From: Bacteroidales bacterium H5
Lineage (GTDB): Bacteria; Bacteroidota; Bacteroidia; Bacteroidales; Muribaculaceae
DNA length: 38,265 bases
Reading direction: 5' to 3'
NCBI GenBank assembly: GCA_001701225.1
Contig: DAAQ01000009.1
Span: forward strand, 1-38,265
The notes under the pieces were generated by a model that saw nothing but the letters and a program-made list of their open reading frames with translations, was not told the origin of the DNA and made no database searches. Shown piece after piece: positions 1 to 8,628 of the stretch. A program made the translations under genes and the position numbers. Numbering within the stretch: position 1 is the first letter of the stretch; each line of letters starts with the position of its first letter.

Positions 1-38
1 CCCGCCCGTTGTTATCTATTCCGCCTCGTCGGCGCCAC

Positions 39-124
39 CCGTGCGGGGGCCGCAGACTACACATTATCTCATACCTCCGGGCAAGCCCCGAAGCTATTAA
101 GACCACGCCCCGTATCCGCGGGGC
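39..124. repeat. left copy of dispersed GC-rich hairpin repeat
   Basis: These 86 bp align without gaps to 38171-38256 at the other end of the window, in the same orientation, with about 12 mismatches by eye (roughly 86% identity). In the right copy the segment folds into three GC hairpins in a row. Here the third hairpin (107-124) is kept, with one G-C pair turned into a G-T wobble, while the first two carry mismatches, so this copy looks older or decayed. The 69-275 minus-strand reading frame that crosses it has low-complexity, Cys/Pro/Arg-rich content and is not a credible gene. The sequence at 1-38 does not obviously match the right copy. Confidence 0.75.
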
Positions 125-214
125 GCTCACATAGGTTTGGGGCCCTGCAACACCCACTTTTCGTGCCTCTCACGGTGTGCCACCCGCATATTTTCTGCCA
201 TTTATGGGGTGGGG

Positions 215-246
215 TTTGGAGATTAGGATTCTTTTGTATATATTTG
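215..246 (+). promoter_or_regulatory. Bacteroidota-type promoter
   Basis: TTTG at 215-218, 20 bp, then TATATTTG at 239-246 fit the -33/-7 consensus of the Bacteroidota primary sigma factor. Transcription would start near 253. The next rightward gene starts at 559, so the RNA would carry a leader of about 300 nt. Confidence 0.7.
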
Positions 247-558
247 CAGCGTCGTGGGCAAGAGTGCCCCGGCATGACATAATTTATTAATTTAAAGCGT
301 TTCGAGCTTTATTCTTTCACGAAAATCGCCAAATTTTTCACTTCTAAGGATAAAGCAGTTCGAGATTGCTCATGCTTTTCGCATATCTGCTCCCTCAGTC
401 CGAGGGCCGATATACCGAACGGCGTGGGAGTGGACTGTTTATTTAGAAGTAGGCGTTTGGCGATGCCCCGTGAAGATAAACCGGACCCGTCCTACGCTTT
501 TTTTGTACCCGGTGCTCTGAAGGATGGGGAGTGCCAGAGAAACACCAACCACAATACC
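247..558 (+). other. long untranslated leader upstream of the giant FG-GAP gene
   Basis: This 312-bp stretch holds no convincing gene. An in-frame extension of the downstream ORF reaches back to 424, but those 45 residues are polar and would bury the signal peptide, so they are probably not translated. Small hairpins are visible: GGGCA-agag-TGCCC at the expected transcript start, and AAAGC/GCTTT around 294-311. I do not recognise a known riboswitch. A second, weaker promoter nearer to 559 cannot be excluded. Confidence 0.35.
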
Positions 559-3500
559 ATGCTACACAGACTACGATTATTGTGTATCCTGATGGCCATG
601 ACAGTGCTGTCGGCGCATGCGGCGGTTCCCGAGGGGATCCCATTGCTGCTCGACAAGGCCAACGGCCCGCAGATGCCCGCGTCAGGCGAATGGACAACTG
701 ACTCCTCTGACAGAACAATCTACACAGTCAAGATTCCCGACCTGACATCCATTGCCAACCCCGGACTCTGGATCAACAATATGACCTGCGAGTACAGCTA
801 TGACGGAATCAACTATGCGGACATCAGCTATTTCCCGACATCCGGCGTGTCCATCGGCAGCTATGGAAACGTCCGGCTTCTACCCCACACTGTCGGCTAT
901 CTGCGGTTCAGACGCTATTACGACCAGGACTATCACGCCATGATATTCGACCAGCCTGTAGGGGAAGAAAATACCAAAGAAAAAATTGACCCTAAATCCG
1001 AAGCGATTCTCGGCACAATTGAACGGAGAACATTCAATCTTATCCAAGACGGCGATTCATACACGGGTATAATACGCCATACTTTCACTAAGAGCGTGAG
1101 GATAGTCGACTTAGGGTACTATGCTAAATACGTATCAGACATAACAGCCCGCTCGATAGACGCAGACGGCAATCTTACCCCTCTTCCTCTCGTCGGAGAT
1201 TTAGAGCAGGGCTATTGCTATCTTCCTCCGGGCAGTATGGGCATAGAACTAAATATCAGGACAAACACCACATCCTCTATCCAATATGCGAGTGTAAAAG
1301 GTCTTCTATACCAACTGTCAAGCACTAATGCCTCCGGGCCATGGGACCCATACCTCACCATCATTGACCGAGACCAGCGCTACGTATCTCGCGAGAGCTT
1401 TTACGATTTAAACGGAGACGGCATATTCAGCGCAACAAATGCCAACCCAATCATGACAACCATATATCCTGACGGGAATATCTATAGCCTCACAAACAGC
1501 GGCAACCGTCTGACCAGATATGATGCCACAGGCAAGCAGGTACTGATAGAGGACAATGACTACAGCCGCTCACTGGTACCAGCCGACTATGACCTTGACG
1601 GCAAATATGATTTCATGTATGGGAGCGACGTCTACACCATAGGGAAAGACGGCAATCCGCGTCTCGATGCCCTCAGGCTGCTGACCCCTGAACAATACGA
1701 GGGGGTACGTTCGGAACTGAAACTCAGCACCGGCGGCGAAGGAATCCCCGGAATGGGTGATATGTTTGGCCGTGACGGGGGCGGAATCGCGACAGAGGGA
1801 ACAGGCACATTTGCCGATTTCAACGCCGACGGTCTCACTGACGTGCTTGTCAAAAAGGACAACAGCACCAACACCCTTTATCTGAACACAGGTGCCGACC
1901 GCACATACATCTACACCTCCGCACCCTCAGTGAAACTTGCACGCGACTTTGACGGCGACGGACTGATAGACATGGTGACCGTCGAGGATGACGGTCTCAA
2001 GATTTATCTGCAGCGTCGCGGGCAGCCCTCCGAGGCCGTGATGGCATACAGGGGATTCTCCGGCTCTGTATTAGGCGCATGTGATGTCGATGGTGACGGA
2101 GATGTCGACCTTGTGGTATATGCATCTTCGAGGAATGGATCTGATTACGATTATTATATCGCAGTGATAGAGAATCTCGGCAATTCAAAATTCACCAAAC
2201 ACGAAAAATACCTTACCAACAACATAGATTTAATCTCAGGCTATCTGCCCCAATTCTCGGGCATAGTCGATGTGGATGCCGATGGCAAATATGAAATACT
2301 GTTTGCAAAAGACCACAAGCTCTGCTCCGTAAAGCTGAAATCAGCAACCGAGTTCGGCGAGATTATCGAGATAACCCAAGCGAACAGCAATTATTACGAA
2401 AGTCTCGGCACTGTTGTCCCGATAGCGAACGATGGCCGGATGTCATATATCCGCGACATGGAACCCAATATCATCCATTGGGCCACAGACCCGTCGTGGG
2501 GAGTCAACAGCCGTCCCTCACGTCCCGTTGCACCCGAGCTGTCTTTCGACCCCCTGACAGGACGTCTCAGTGTGCGGTGGCCTGCGGGTAGCGATGCCGA
2601 GACACCCACGGCCGACCTGACCTACGAGCTCAGGGTGGGCACGAGCGAAGGTGCAGCCGACATTGTGGCGGCCAACGCCCTTGCCGACGGCACACGCCGC
2701 ATATTTGCCGACGGAGCCAACGGATATGCCCGCGAGAAGGTCTACGACACATCGACATGGCCGCAGGGACGCATCTATGTGTCATATCAGGTAGTCGACG
2801 CATGCTGGCGCGGGTCTGAGTTCAGCCCGTCCGCGACATTCGAGAACACGCGTCCCCCCGTCGCTATCGCCATGGAGGCATTGCTCCATGGTGCAGGTAA
2901 ACCGTTTGAGGCGTGGGTTGAGGATGGCCCCATACAGGGGATTACATACACCTGGAGCTGCTCGGAGGGTGGTACAGTGAGCATCGTGGATGAGGCCACA
3001 CAGAGGGTATCGCTGAATTTCGGGACACCCGGAACCAAGACCGTCACACTCACCGCCACGGATGCCGCCGGCAACAGTGCGTCAGCCACCCGCAAGGTCG
3101 AGGTGAATCCGCAGGGCATATTAATTCATGAGAGCGGCATAGCTTTCTATAACGCCATCGACCTCGACGGCGACGGTATTCTGGAACTGAACAATTATGG
3201 CGGTTTTCATATTCAGAAGCCTGACGGAACATTCGAGAAATACCGCCGCATGTTCAATAGCAAGGCCTACTCAGGCATTACCTTCGACTATGACCGTGAC
3301 GGTCTCGCCGACATAATCGGCTCTAATGATGTGCTTCGCAACCTGGGCGACGGTGACATGGAGGCACTTGTCGGAGTGACAAAAGGTACATGGACCCTCG
3401 ACCTGAATAACGACGGATATGCCGACACCGACAACGCCATAAACTCGGGCGACTACACTACAGTGACAAGTATCGGACGCAAAGTCGGTACCCTCACATA

Positions 3501-6183
3501 CGACTATAACGGAGACGGCCTGACAGACTATTTCGAGGCCAAATGGGACTACGACGCACGGCGGTACCACATCCTGTATCATGAGAATATCGACGGATAC
3601 AGGTTTGCCGACCCGGTAGAAATTATGAGCTCGGATGTGCGTCTGCAGTATGTGGGCGACATTGACGGAGACGGCACAGCCGACATGTTGTTCAGTGCGG
3701 CCTCGTATGCATTCGGCGTGACGAGCTATGACGAGTATCTCCGTATATACTGGGGTGACGGCAGCGCACCGACCATGGTGCAGTGCCCGGACGGAGAGCC
3801 CTTCGGCAGCATAAACAGTGTCGCAGACCTCAATAATGACGGTGTCCTCGACATGCTGGTAAGCATAGAGAACAATTATACCATTCCTGTCTACCTATAT
3901 GTCGACCACTCGTATGCCACACATGCCGAGAGGGAGAGAACCGACGACACACCATTCACAAGCATAACAGGCAACATGCGCTCGTACAAAAGCGAGTATC
4001 TGTTAGCCGCGCCCAACCAACGCCCCACCCCACCCACGGGACTGCGTGCATCGCAGAGCAGCCGTGGTGTCGTGATAGAATGGAACGCGGGTAGCGACGC
4101 CGAGACCCGCGCCACGGGACTGCGCTACAATATCTCCGTGAAGCGCCGCGGTGCCGAGGGTGAGAACGCCTACATAATCTCGCCCCTCAACGGCGGCAAC
4201 GAGGACATGCCGCTGCCACAGCCCATCCGTCTGCTCAACTCGACCAGGTTCACCATACCTATAGCCTCGATACCCGCCGGAGAATATGAGATAAAGCTCC
4301 AGAGTGTTGACACGCACATGGCAGCCAGCAAATTCTCGGAAACCCTCCTGTTCACTGTCGAAGAATCAGCCCTTATGGAGATACCCACCACAGTAATGCT
4401 CGACAAGGTCATAGCTGTGGATGTACGCACCAACTTTGTGGGAGAGATTGATTTCGGCGAAGGGGCCGTAGCCTCATCCCACACCGGAGGTGGCCGCTAC
4501 AACGTCGTCTGGCATACCGAAGGCCTCAAGAAGATCACAGCCGGAGGAAAGCAGGTGGCCACAACGATGGTCATTGCCGCACCCGACGCCTCATTCTCAA
4601 TTCCCGCGTCAGTATTTGCCGGAGCATCGGTGCTTGTGGCCGACGGTGCCGAAGGCACATGGGAGGTGAGCTATGCCGGCGGCGAGTGGAAGCCGATAGG
4701 TCAGTTCAAGGATGTCATCAGCCGCATAGAGGGGTCTGATATCTATCTGACATTCGGCAAGACGGGCAGCTACACCCTGCGCCGTACCATTACCCGCAGC
4801 CAGGGTGACGGCACAGCCGAGCGCGCCCTAACCGTGACCGATGGAGGTGAACCCGCCATAGCCCGCGTGGCATGCGGAGACAACATGCGTTATTCCGTAC
4901 ACTGGGATGCGTCGCAGATTCCCGCCGAGGTGGCTTCCGTGCGCATATACCGCGAGACAGAGAGCTTTGGCGTGTTCACTCTGGCCGCAGAGGTGGCCCC
5001 CCAGACAGGGGCATACACCGACCTCCTCAGCAATGGTGCCGTCATGCCGTCGCGCTATGAGATTTCGTGGCGTCTCCCCTATGGAGAGACCATGCACTCC
5101 GAGGCCCATCAGCCCATCCATGTTCAGGTAAACAAGGCTCTCGGAGATGGCATAAACCTGATGTGGAGCCTCTATCAGGGTGCCACAGTGCAGAGCTACC
5201 GCATACTGCGCGGCACGTCGCCCGACCATATGAGCGTCATAGCCACCGTGAGCGGCAACATCAGCTCGTACACCGACCTGCAGCCGGGAGGCGTCGTGTA
5301 TTATGCCGTCGAGACTGTGATGGCCGCTCCGCAACAGGCACGCGGTGCCGCAAGGAGCGCCGAGAGTGCGGCACGCTCCAATGTTGTCTGCTCGGCCGAC
5401 GCGCGCGACGCAATCCTGGCCGGAAGCATCGCCATAATAAGCCCCAGGGGCAGCAACCTGCTCTTCATGGCCGACAGGCGCAACATGCTCACCGCCGCCA
5501 TGATGCCCGCAGGCACCACAATCAACCGTGCCAACTGGGAGATTGTGGCAGGGAGCGAGAATGCCACAATCGACGCATACGGACGTCTCAACTATCTGCA
5601 GCCCGGTATAATCAGCGTCAAGGCCACCGCCTGTGACGGCTCGGGCGTGTCGTGCACGCAGGATTTCGAGATACGTTACTCCGAGGTGATGGCCACCTCC
5701 ATCGAGTTCGAGACCGGCAATATGCACACCATGCAGGTGGGCGAGCAGTTGCGCATAGGCTATACCGTCTATCCCGCAGGTACATACCAGGGTCTCGAGT
5801 GGAGCGCGCCGTATGCCTCGCCGACCGAGCAGGTGCTCACCGTGACACCCGACGGCCTCATCACGGCCATCGCACCCGGCAGTGAGCTGGTGCGCGCAAG
5901 CTGTGTGGACGGCTCGGGCTTCTTTGACAGCGTCAACATCACCGTGGTTCCCAACAGCGGTGTTGAGGAGAGCGTGGTGGCACCCTCCGCCATGCAGGTA
6001 CGTGTCACAGGAGGCGAGCTCATCGTCTCGGGCGTACGTCCCGGCGCCGAGATACGCGTCTACGCGCTCGACGGCACCCTGATTGCCTATGCAGCCTCAG
6101 ACGGTGGCGAGACACGCTTCAGGCTTGAACACGGATTCTATATCGTGACAGCCGAGGGCACAAGCGCCAAGATACGCCTCTGA
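559..6183 (+). CDS. giant FG-GAP/Fn3/Ig-like surface protein with type IX secretion C-terminal domain
   Basis: About 1,874 residues. The start at 559 puts a clean signal peptide first (MLHRLRLLCILMAM, cleavage near AHAA|VP); starts at 424 or 463 would not. The body carries calcium-binding-like FG-GAP/VCBS motifs of the form D-x-[DN]-x-DG, near 1405, 1820, 1945, 2085 and 2270, and again near 3160, 3285, 3500, 3660 and 3830. Each block is followed by a fibronectin-III-like segment containing W-x-A-G-S-D-A-E-T (about 2580 and 4085), so the N-terminal two thirds look like an internal duplication. A PKD-like domain (about 2850-3110) separates the blocks, and a BIG2-like Ig domain lies at about 5690-5960. 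The last 75 residues resemble the type A T9SS sorting domain (VRPGAEIRVYALDG...GFYIV...KIRL). Inferred role: secreted or surface-anchored adhesin or glycan-interacting protein; the ligand is unknown. Confidence 0.85.
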   Translation: MLHRLRLLCILMAMTVLSAHAAVPEGIPLLLDKANGPQMPASGEWTTDSSDRTIYTVKIPDLTSIANPGLWINNMTCEYSYDGINYADISYFPTSGVSIGSYGNVRLLPHTVGYLRFRRYYDQDYHAMIFDQPVGEENTKEKIDPKSEAILGTIERRTFNLIQDGDSYTGIIRHTFTKSVRIVDLGYYAKYVSDITARSIDADGNLTPLPLVGDLEQGYCYLPPGSMGIELNIRTNTTSSIQYASVKGLLYQLSSTNASGPWDPYLTIIDRDQRYVSRESFYDLNGDGIFSATNANPIMTTIYPDGNIYSLTNSGNRLTRYDATGKQVLIEDNDYSRSLVPADYDLDGKYDFMYGSDVYTIGKDGNPRLDALRLLTPEQYEGVRSELKLSTGGEGIPGMGDMFGRDGGGIATEGTGTFADFNADGLTDVLVKKDNSTNTLYLNTGADRTYIYTSAPSVKLARDFDGDGLIDMVTVEDDGLKIYLQRRGQPSEAVMAYRGFSGSVLGACDVDGDGDVDLVVYASSRNGSDYDYYIAVIENLGNSKFTKHEKYLTNNIDLISGYLPQFSGIVDVDADGKYEILFAKDHKLCSVKLKSATEFGEIIEITQANSNYYESLGTVVPIANDGRMSYIRDMEPNIIHWATDPSWGVNSRPSRPVAPELSFDPLTGRLSVRWPAGSDAETPTADLTYELRVGTSEGAADIVAANALADGTRRIFADGANGYAREKVYDTSTWPQGRIYVSYQVVDACWRGSEFSPSATFENTRPPVAIAMEALLHGAGKPFEAWVEDGPIQGITYTWSCSEGGTVSIVDEATQRVSLNFGTPGTKTVTLTATDAAGNSASATRKVEVNPQGILIHESGIAFYNAIDLDGDGILELNNYGGFHIQKPDGTFEKYRRMFNSKAYSGITFDYDRDGLADIIGSNDVLRNLGDGDMEALVGVTKGTWTLDLNNDGYADTDNAINSGDYTTVTSIGRKVGTLTYDYNGDGLTDYFEAKWDYDARRYHILYHENIDGYRFADPVEIMSSDVRLQYVGDIDGDGTADMLFSAASYAFGVTSYDEYLRIYWGDGSAPTMVQCPDGEPFGSINSVADLNNDGVLDMLVSIENNYTIPVYLYVDHSYATHAERERTDDTPFTSITGNMRSYKSEYLLAAPNQRPTPPTGLRASQSSRGVVIEWNAGSDAETRATGLRYNISVKRRGAEGENAYIISPLNGGNEDMPLPQPIRLLNSTRFTIPIASIPAGEYEIKLQSVDTHMAASKFSETLLFTVEESALMEIPTTVMLDKVIAVDVRTNFVGEIDFGEGAVASSHTGGGRYNVVWHTEGLKKITAGGKQVATTMVIAAPDASFSIPASVFAGASVLVADGAEGTWEVSYAGGEWKPIGQFKDVISRIEGSDIYLTFGKTGSYTLRRTITRSQGDGTAERALTVTDGGEPAIARVACGDNMRYSVHWDASQIPAEVASVRIYRETESFGVFTLAAEVAPQTGAYTDLLSNGAVMPSRYEISWRLPYGETMHSEAHQPIHVQVNKALGDGINLMWSLYQGATVQSYRILRGTSPDHMSVIATVSGNISSYTDLQPGGVVYYAVETVMAAPQQARGAARSAESAARSNVVCSADARDAILAGSIAIISPRGSNLLFMADRRNMLTAAMMPAGTTINRANWEIVAGSENATIDAYGRLNYLQPGIISVKATACDGSGVSCTQDFEIRYSEVMATSIEFETGNMHTMQVGEQLRIGYTVYPAGTYQGLEWSAPYASPTEQVLTVTPDGLITAIAPGSELVRASCVDGSGFFDSVNITVVPNSGVEESVVAPSAMQVRVTGGELIVSGVRPGAEIRVYALDGTLIAYAASDGGETRFRLEHGFYIVTAEGTSAKIRL

Positions 6184-6205
6184 CCCCTCGGTCACCATCC
6201 CAATC

Positions 6206-6246
6206 ACGCCCCCCGCAAGCCCACCCGGCCCTGCGGGGGGCGTTTT
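6206..6246 (+). terminator. intrinsic terminator after the FG-GAP gene
   Basis: A perfect 12-bp GC stem (6206-6217 with 6232-6243), a 14-nt loop and a short T run (6243-6246) lie 22 bp after the stop codon. It isolates the giant gene from the following operon. Confidence 0.8.
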
Positions 6247-6269
6247 CGTGTCCGACAGACAAACATCAT

Positions 6270-6301
6270 TTTGCAGGGATAAGAAATAATTGTTATTTTT
6301 G
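6270..6301 (+). promoter_or_regulatory. promoter of the aminotransferase-to-sirtuin operon
   Basis: TTTG at 6270-6273, 20 bp, then TATTTTTG at 6294-6301: a near-consensus Bacteroidota promoter 22 bp before the first start codon. No other strong promoter or terminator was seen before 13962, so it may drive all eight genes. Confidence 0.75.
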
Positions 6302-6323
6302 CAAGAAATTAGAAACTACGTTT

Positions 6324-7523
6324 ATGATGACTCATGTATCTGAGCGGGTGCAGGCACTCGCGCCGTCGGCCACACTGGCCATGTCCCAGAAAAGCAATGA
6401 GCTGAAGGCTCAGGGCGTCGATGTGATCAACCTCTCGGTGGGCGAGCCTGATTTCGAGACTCCGGCCCATATCAAGGAGGCTGCGAAGAAGGCTATCGAC
6501 GACAATTTCACCTTCTATACCCCGGTGCCGGGCTATCTGTCGCTACGCAAGGCCATCAGCGAGAAGCTGTCGCGCGAGAACGGCGTGGCGTGCGCTCCCG
6601 AGCAGATTGTGGTGTCTAACGGTGCCAAGCAGGCACTCTGTAACGTCATCCTCGCCACCATCAATCCGGGCGACGAGGTGATTATCCCGATGCCCGCATG
6701 GGTGAGCTATGTCGAGATGGTCAAGCTGGCAGGTGGAATCCCCGTGGCTGTCAACGCCGACATCACGCAGGATTTCAAGATTACGCCCGCACAGCTCGAG
6801 GGAGCCATAACCCCGGCGACACGCATGATACTGCTCTGCTCGCCGTCGAACCCCACGGGGTCTGTCTACTCGCGTGCCGAGCTGCAGGGTCTTGTCGACG
6901 TGCTGGCCAAGCACCCCGACATCATCATTCTGGCCGACGAGATATACGAGCATATCAACTTTACGGACGGCTTCACGTCGCTCGGCTCGTTCCCCGAGAC
7001 TGCGGACCGCACCGTCATAATCAACGGCGTGTCAAAGGCCTACGCCATGACAGGCTGGCGCATAGGCTATTGTGCCGCTCCCGTGTGGCTGGCCAAGGCC
7101 GTGACCAAGCTGCAGGGACAGTACACCTCTAACGCCTCGTCGATAGCCCAGAAGGCAGCCGAGGCCGCATATACGGGCTCGCAGGAGTGCGTGGCCGAGA
7201 TGAACCGCGCCTTCGAGCGCCGCCGCAACCTGGTGGTGGAGCTGGCGTCGGCGATTCCGGGCCTCAAGGTCAACCGTCCGCAGGGTGCCTTCTACCTCTT
7301 CCCCGAGGTGAGCGCATATATCGGCAAGACCACACCCAAGGGCACTAAGATAGCCTCGTCTGCCGACCTGGCTATGTATCTGCTCGAGGAGGGCCATGTG
7401 GCCACCGTCGACGGAGGCGCATTCGGCATGGAGGGATATATCCGCCTGAGCTACGCGACATCCGACGACAACATCCGCGAGGCCATGGCCCGCATAGCCA
7501 AGGCTCTCGCCGACCTCGCCTGA
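6324..7523 (+). CDS. PLP-dependent aspartate-type aminotransferase (class I, Ib-like)
   Basis: 399 residues, the usual size. It is predicted to transfer the amino group between aspartate (or a related amino acid) and 2-oxoglutarate in the cytoplasm. Visible hallmarks are the S-N-P-T-G motif (residues 175-179), the cofactor-contacting Asp205 in LADEIYE, the Schiff-base lysine Lys238 in NGVSKAYAMTGWR, and Arg246 just after it. The N-terminal SVGEPDFETP segment is typical of the AspAT Ib subgroup. Two in-frame ATGs (6324 and 6327) are possible starts; both follow the promoter at 6270-6301. It leads the operon, 33 bp before the GH43 gene. The exact substrate cannot be settled from sequence alone, since some relatives also accept prephenate or aromatic amino acids. 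Confidence 0.92.
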   Translation: MMTHVSERVQALAPSATLAMSQKSNELKAQGVDVINLSVGEPDFETPAHIKEAAKKAIDDNFTFYTPVPGYLSLRKAISEKLSRENGVACAPEQIVVSNGAKQALCNVILATINPGDEVIIPMPAWVSYVEMVKLAGGIPVAVNADITQDFKITPAQLEGAITPATRMILLCSPSNPTGSVYSRAELQGLVDVLAKHPDIIILADEIYEHINFTDGFTSLGSFPETADRTVIINGVSKAYAMTGWRIGYCAAPVWLAKAVTKLQGQYTSNASSIAQKAAEAAYTGSQECVAEMNRAFERRRNLVVELASAIPGLKVNRPQGAFYLFPEVSAYIGKTTPKGTKIASSADLAMYLLEEGHVATVDGGAFGMEGYIRLSYATSDDNIREAMARIAKALADLA

Positions 7524-7556
7524 TCCGCCACCAGCAATACCATAAAGACAGCATAG

Positions 7557-8606
7557 ATGAGGAATATACTCGCCATCGCGGCCCTGACTGCGGCGGCCGC
7601 AATGACAGCCGCCACTCCCGCCAGACAGGAATCGCGCTATCTGTGGCCGGCCGACTACATGGCCGACCCCGCCGCCCACGTGTTCAACGGAAAGACCTAT
7701 ATCGTGACATCGCACGACTGGGCGTCGCCCGTGACCGACGGAACCGACGGCGCGCACTATGACATGCGCGACTATCATGTGTTCTCGCTCGAGGGTGACC
7801 CGATGACGGCCGAGGTCACAGACCACGGTGCGGTGCTCTCTATCGAGGATGTGCCCTGGGTGTCAAAGCAGATGTGGGCCACCGACATGACCGAGAAGAA
7901 CGGGAAATATTATCTCTATTTCTCGGCCAAAGACCTCAACGGCCTCTTCCGCATCGGCGTGGCCGTGGCTGACACCCCCGCGGGCCCTTTCAAGGCGATG
8001 CCCGACCCTATCCGGGGCACATACAGCATCGACCCTGCGGTCTATCGCGACGGTGACGACTATTATCTCTATTTCGGGGGACTGGCCGGAGGTCAGAACC
8101 ACCGCTATGACAGCTCGAACACACTGATGGAGTGCGCCACGCGTCCGGCCAAGGGTGACACCGCCGTGCCGCCGCGTGTGGCCCGTCTGTCGGCCGACAT
8201 GACGCAGCTTGCCGAGGCACCCCGCCCCGTCATCATAACCGATTCGCTGGGCAATCAGCTTCTTGAGTCAGATCCTCACCGCTTCTACGAGGCGCCGTGG
8301 GTCTACAGGTATGGCGACAAGTACTATCTGACCTACTCCACCGGTGGCACTCACCTGCTCTGCTATGCCGTGGGCGACTCACCCTACGGGCCATTTGTCT
8401 ATGGCGGCGAGATAATGACCCCCGTCACCGGGTGGACCACCCACCAGGCCGTGACCGAGATTGACGGCAAGTGGTATCTGTTCTATCACGACAGCGCGCC
8501 CTCGGGTGGCGTGTCGTCGCTGCGCAGCATGAAGGTCACACCCCTCACCCACCGTCCCGACGGCTCGATAGTGACCATCGACGGCGGGAAACAACCCAAG
8601 AAATAA
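7557..8606 (+). CDS. secreted glycoside hydrolase family 43-like protein
   Basis: 349 residues with an N-terminal signal peptide (MRNILAIAALTAAAAM, cleavage near residue 22) and no lipobox Cys, so probably periplasmic. The fold looks like the five-bladed propeller of GH43. The three acidic residues of the family are in place: Asp37 in ADPAAH (base), Asp159 in SIDPAV (pKa modulator) and Glu245 in FYEAPWVY (acid). Repeated blade phrases such as GKYYLYFSA, DDYYLYFGG, DKYYLTYS and GKWYLFYH support this. GH43 enzymes usually act on arabinose- or xylose-containing glycans; the subfamily and substrate are not deducible here. The context is odd: no SusC/D pair or other CAZyme is near, and it sits between an aminotransferase and tyrS with gaps of only 33 and 22 bp. 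Confidence 0.85.
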   Translation: MRNILAIAALTAAAAMTAATPARQESRYLWPADYMADPAAHVFNGKTYIVTSHDWASPVTDGTDGAHYDMRDYHVFSLEGDPMTAEVTDHGAVLSIEDVPWVSKQMWATDMTEKNGKYYLYFSAKDLNGLFRIGVAVADTPAGPFKAMPDPIRGTYSIDPAVYRDGDDYYLYFGGLAGGQNHRYDSSNTLMECATRPAKGDTAVPPRVARLSADMTQLAEAPRPVIITDSLGNQLLESDPHRFYEAPWVYRYGDKYYLTYSTGGTHLLCYAVGDSPYGPFVYGGEIMTPVTGWTTHQAVTEIDGKWYLFYHDSAPSGGVSSLRSMKVTPLTHRPDGSIVTIDGGKQPKK

Positions 8607-8628
8607 AAAACATAACCACTATACATAA

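Noticed and set aside
69..275. 68-residue minus-strand ORF at the left end
   Set aside because: It overlaps the repeat and promoter and is Cys/Arg/Pro-rich without protein-like periodicity.
4828..5727. 299-residue minus-strand ORF
   Set aside because: It lies fully antisense to the FG-GAP/T9SS gene and reads as His/Gly/Cys-rich shadow sequence with no domain.
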